This document shows, in pieces, positions 5,204-7,237 of a stretch of DNA of 7,237 nt. The position numbers and the translations under genes were made by a program. The stretch is taken from NCBI GenBank assembly GCA_041659085.1, contig JBAZYZ010000026.1, positions 1 to 7,237 of the forward strand. Direction: 5' to 3'. The stretch comes from JBAZYZ01 sp041659085 (lineage in GTDB: Bacteria > Patescibacteriota > Minisyncoccia > Phycocordibacterales > VMEP01). The notes under the pieces were generated by a model. That model worked only from the letters and a program-made list of their open reading frames with translations. It made no database searches and had not been told where the DNA came from. How positions within the stretch are numbered: the stretch's first letter is position 1; every line of letters begins with the position of its first letter.

Positions 5204-7237
5204 TTAATAGGAAAAATCTTTCATAGAAGTCACATTGGTGGGGGTAACCCAAGTGCCCGCAGTCGTGTAACAAGCAAAATTCCAATTATTCTGGACGACT
5301 CCACCAGTTGAAGTATAGAACGAAATGTATTGAGTTCCATCATCAATGTAATAATAAGCGGCACCACCGCCAACATGAGAAAGGGGCATAACATGTGCTT
5401 CCGTGCCCAAACTAAATCTGGAGCAAATAATCGTCGAGGGTATTGATGTACTAATTCCTGCGCCAACATAATTCAACTTGGTGACATTCCCTACTGAAAC
5501 TGCTGGATTGGATGCAGAGTAGACACGGTTGCCTGCGTCATAGAGTCCGCCAGCGGCCATAAACGATGTGTTGGTATAGAGCCCCCAACTCGGGCTTGAT
5601 GCTAGGTACCAACTTTTCTGGAAGCTGTACCCGGCAGTGATTGAGCCAGGATAAATATATCGGTTGTCCTGCATTGTGAAGTCTCCATTGTACATGCGCA
5701 TATCACCGGCATTGTAGTAGTTTATTTCCAGTGGGTCTCCGGCGGAGCCGGTACCAACCGTATCAAAACTGCCGCTGTTGTAGTAGAGACCGTAGGTTGT
5801 GCCGCCATTTGAGAAGACGTGGCGGGAGAAACGAGTGTCACCGGTAGTTCCTCCGGTAATATCCAGGTAAGGGGCGTTGTCATTGTGAACCCCCCCTCGC
5901 GCCTGCAGCGCGGATGCAAAGTACACCGTACCGCTGTTGAAATACGCTCCACCAGGGGCGACGAAGTACGAGCTTGCGGTTATATACGGGTTGGCGGTGT
6001 TGAAAGTCAGACCTGCTCCTAGTGATAGGGTGCCGGGAATATATACTCCGCCGGTAGAGTTACCTACGTTTGTTACGCCGGTGGTACTCCAGTTGAAGTA
6101 ACAGGGCGAAGCGTTGTTACAATAGAATTGGTTGGAGTCCTGGATGGTGTATCCGGAACCGTTAACTCTGAAAGAATTGACAGCGTACGCGATTGAACCA
6201 GCTGAAATATCTCCGCCAGCAGTTATGGAACCATTTGTCCAGATGCCCGTGCCAATTGCAGTCTGGGTTACGCCGTTTGTCATAAATAACGCCTGGTGGG
6301 CAAGTCCCGCCTTTGTCTCGCCTCCAAGATTTGTATGCGCCCAAGCAATTCCGTATAGATTGCCCGGTGTCGTGCCGTCTACTGAAAGCCTGTAAGCATT
6401 ATCCATGGCAAATACGCCTTGGTACCTGTAGGACGAGTATAGTCCAACTAATCCATATCCATAGTTGCTGTTTGTGTATATATCCCCTTGGGTCCTTATG
6501 CCACCGGCAACATCAAGCTTGTACGCCGGACTTGCCGTCCCGATGCCGACGAGACCGGTATTTAATATTTTAATACCCAGTGTCCCTACCCCTTCATTAT
6601 ATCCGGCACCCCCGGGAGCAGCGTTGGTCATAAGGCTTAATCCGTTGGTTGCCGTGTCGCTTGACCTAATTACGGCATCACCGTCTCCAACCGCCAAAGA
6701 TAATTCTTGCTGTGTCCCTAATACTCCGGTATTCGTCTCAATCAATCTCAGGGCGGGAACATCCGGCTGAACGACAAGCGCGGTGTCGTAACTGCTTTGA
6801 ACAGCTGTCTGAGTTCCGTTATCAAACCTAACTACGGGGACAGTATTTGAATACGTTGGCTTAACTACATGAAGGTTAACAGCGGGTGCCGCCGTCCCGA
6901 TGCCGACAAGACCACCGGTTGTGATTCTCATATATTCTGTGCCGTTTGCGTAAAGCGCCATTGCCCCACCGGCGCCGGCATAAACATTGAGTGAGTTCGG
7001 TCCACCCCATGCTGTTGAAACATTGTTTGCTGTCCATAAATAACTATTGGCTGTGCCTGCCCTTAGATTAATCTGGGCGTAAGAATTGACTGTTGTTGAA
7101 TCCGGATTTTCAAAACGAGCAAACTCGTTACTGCCTGATACATGAAACTTTAATCCGGGCGCTGTTGTCCCAATGCCGACATTACCGCTGAGAAGTATGA
7201 CCATCCCAGAACCGGCATATGCATCTCCTGTGCCGTT
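5204..7237 (-). CDS. Large tail-fibre/adhesin-like surface protein (N-terminus outside window)
   Basis: The frame is open to the right edge, so this is the C-terminal 677 residues of a longer protein. The ATG at 7204 is internal, because the 11 codons before it (starting NGTGDAYAG) fit the same repeat style. Three units begin with V-G-I-G-T-x-(A/S)-P, at 7166-7186, 6893-6913 and 6536-6556, each followed by a Leu/Phe-x-(H/D)-V turn as in phage tail fibres and S74-peptidase-associated stalks. The middle is rich in Gly, Ser, Thr, Asn and Tyr and looks like a beta-helical shaft. GLYDAGNRVYSASNP (starting 114 residues from the end) resembles the hinge before tail-fibre and PilV/shufflon-type tips. 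The final ~100 residues, with Cys in IICSRF and NFACY, would be the receptor-binding tip. I see no S74 autoprotease domain and no LPXTG-like anchor. A role in attachment to a host cell or surface is inferred. It may lead an operon with the two smaller envelope genes. Confidence 0.8.
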   Translation of the reverse strand, partial: NGTGDAYAGSGMVILLSGNVGIGTTAPGLKFHVSGSNEFARFENPDSTTVNSYAQINLRAGTANSYLWTANNVSTAWGGPNSLNVYAGAGGAMALYANGTEYMRITTGGLVGIGTAAPAVNLHVVKPTYSNTVPVVRFDNGTQTAVQSSYDTALVVQPDVPALRLIETNTGVLGTQQELSLAVGDGDAVIRSSDTATNGLSLMTNAAPGGAGYNEGVGTLGIKILNTGLVGIGTASPAYKLDVAGGIRTQGDIYTNSNYGYGLVGLYSSYRYQGVFAMDNAYRLSVDGTTPGNLYGIAWAHTNLGGETKAGLAHQALFMTNGVTQTAIGTGIWTNGSITAGGDISAGSIAYAVNSFRVNGSGYTIQDSNQFYCNNASPCYFNWSTTGVTNVGNSTGGVYIPGTLSLGAGLTFNTANPYITASSYFVAPGGAYFNSGTVYFASALQARGGVHNDNAPYLDITGGTTGDTRFSRHVFSNGGTTYGLYYNSGSFDTVGTGSAGDPLEINYYNAGDMRMYNGDFTMQDNRYIYPGSITAGYSFQKSWYLASSPSWGLYTNTSFMAAGGLYDAGNRVYSASNPAVSVGNVTKLNYVGAGISTSIPSTIICSRFSLGTEAHVMPLSHVGGGAAYYYIDDGTQYISFYTSTGGVVQNNWNFACYTTAGTWVTPTNVTSMKDFSY
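6536..7186 (-). repeat. Three GIGT stalk repeats in the surface protein
   Basis: The GxVGIGT motif is encoded at 7186-7166, 6913-6893 and 6556-6536. The spacings are 91 and 119 residues, so units vary in length. The last two copies are nearly identical in DNA (GTCCCGATGCCGAC on the plus strand), while the first is more diverged (GTCCCAATGCCGAC). Confidence 0.7.

Noticed and set aside
4482..6770. Plus-strand and alternate-frame ORFs over the DUF5666-like and surface protein genes
   Set aside because: They are low-complexity shadows of repetitive Gly/Thr/Pro coding sequence on the minus strand.
7202..7204. ATG as the true start of the surface protein
   Set aside because: The frame is open to the window edge and the preceding codons continue the same Gly/Ala/Tyr-rich pattern; a start here would cut into the first GIGT repeat unit.

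Overview
The window looks like a piece of a small-genome bacterium of the Candidate Phyla Radiation (Patescibacteria, probably a parcubacterium-like lineage). This is an inference from gene content and style: a VirB4/TraC-type ATPase, a single-domain GIY-YIG protein, a REP-associated transposase, short membrane-anchored proteins and a very large Ser/Thr/Gly-rich surface protein. All six genes lie on the minus strand. The standard code is used (UGA is not read through), and none of the genes that start in the window has a convincing Shine-Dalgarno sequence at its chosen start.

From left to right: (1) 1-2604 holds the first 868 codons of a type IV secretion-like ATPase that runs off the left edge. 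(2) 2603-2926 is a 90-aa GIY-YIG endonuclease-like gene enclosed by a 24-bp imperfect inverted repeat, one copy of which covers the ATPase start codon. (3) 2983-3684 is a REP-associated tyrosine (Y1/HUH) transposase. A strong palindrome (stem ACTTGGCGGT, 3-nt loop) occurs twice inside its coding sequence in the same reading frame, once in its promoter, and once about 700 bp upstream of the gene. (4) 3761-3798 is an intrinsic terminator. (5) 3826-4281 and 4485-5141 encode two small membrane-anchored proteins, the second with a DUF5666-like beta domain. (6) 5204-7237 is the C-terminal 677 residues of a large tail-fibre or adhesin-like protein that runs off the right edge.

The surface protein and the two anchored proteins may form an envelope module transcribed right to left. 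The ATPase could be part of a pilus or DNA-transfer apparatus. Between them sit two selfish or mobile genes, the GIY-YIG cassette and the transposase, in DNA that looks more AT-rich than the flanking genes (by eye, not computed). The most interesting system is the transposase with its palindromes: the element carries what look like its own recognition hairpins as in-frame codons (each reading Leu-Gly-Gly-Glu-Thr-Ala), and another copy overlaps its predicted promoter, which suggests self-recognition or autoregulation.
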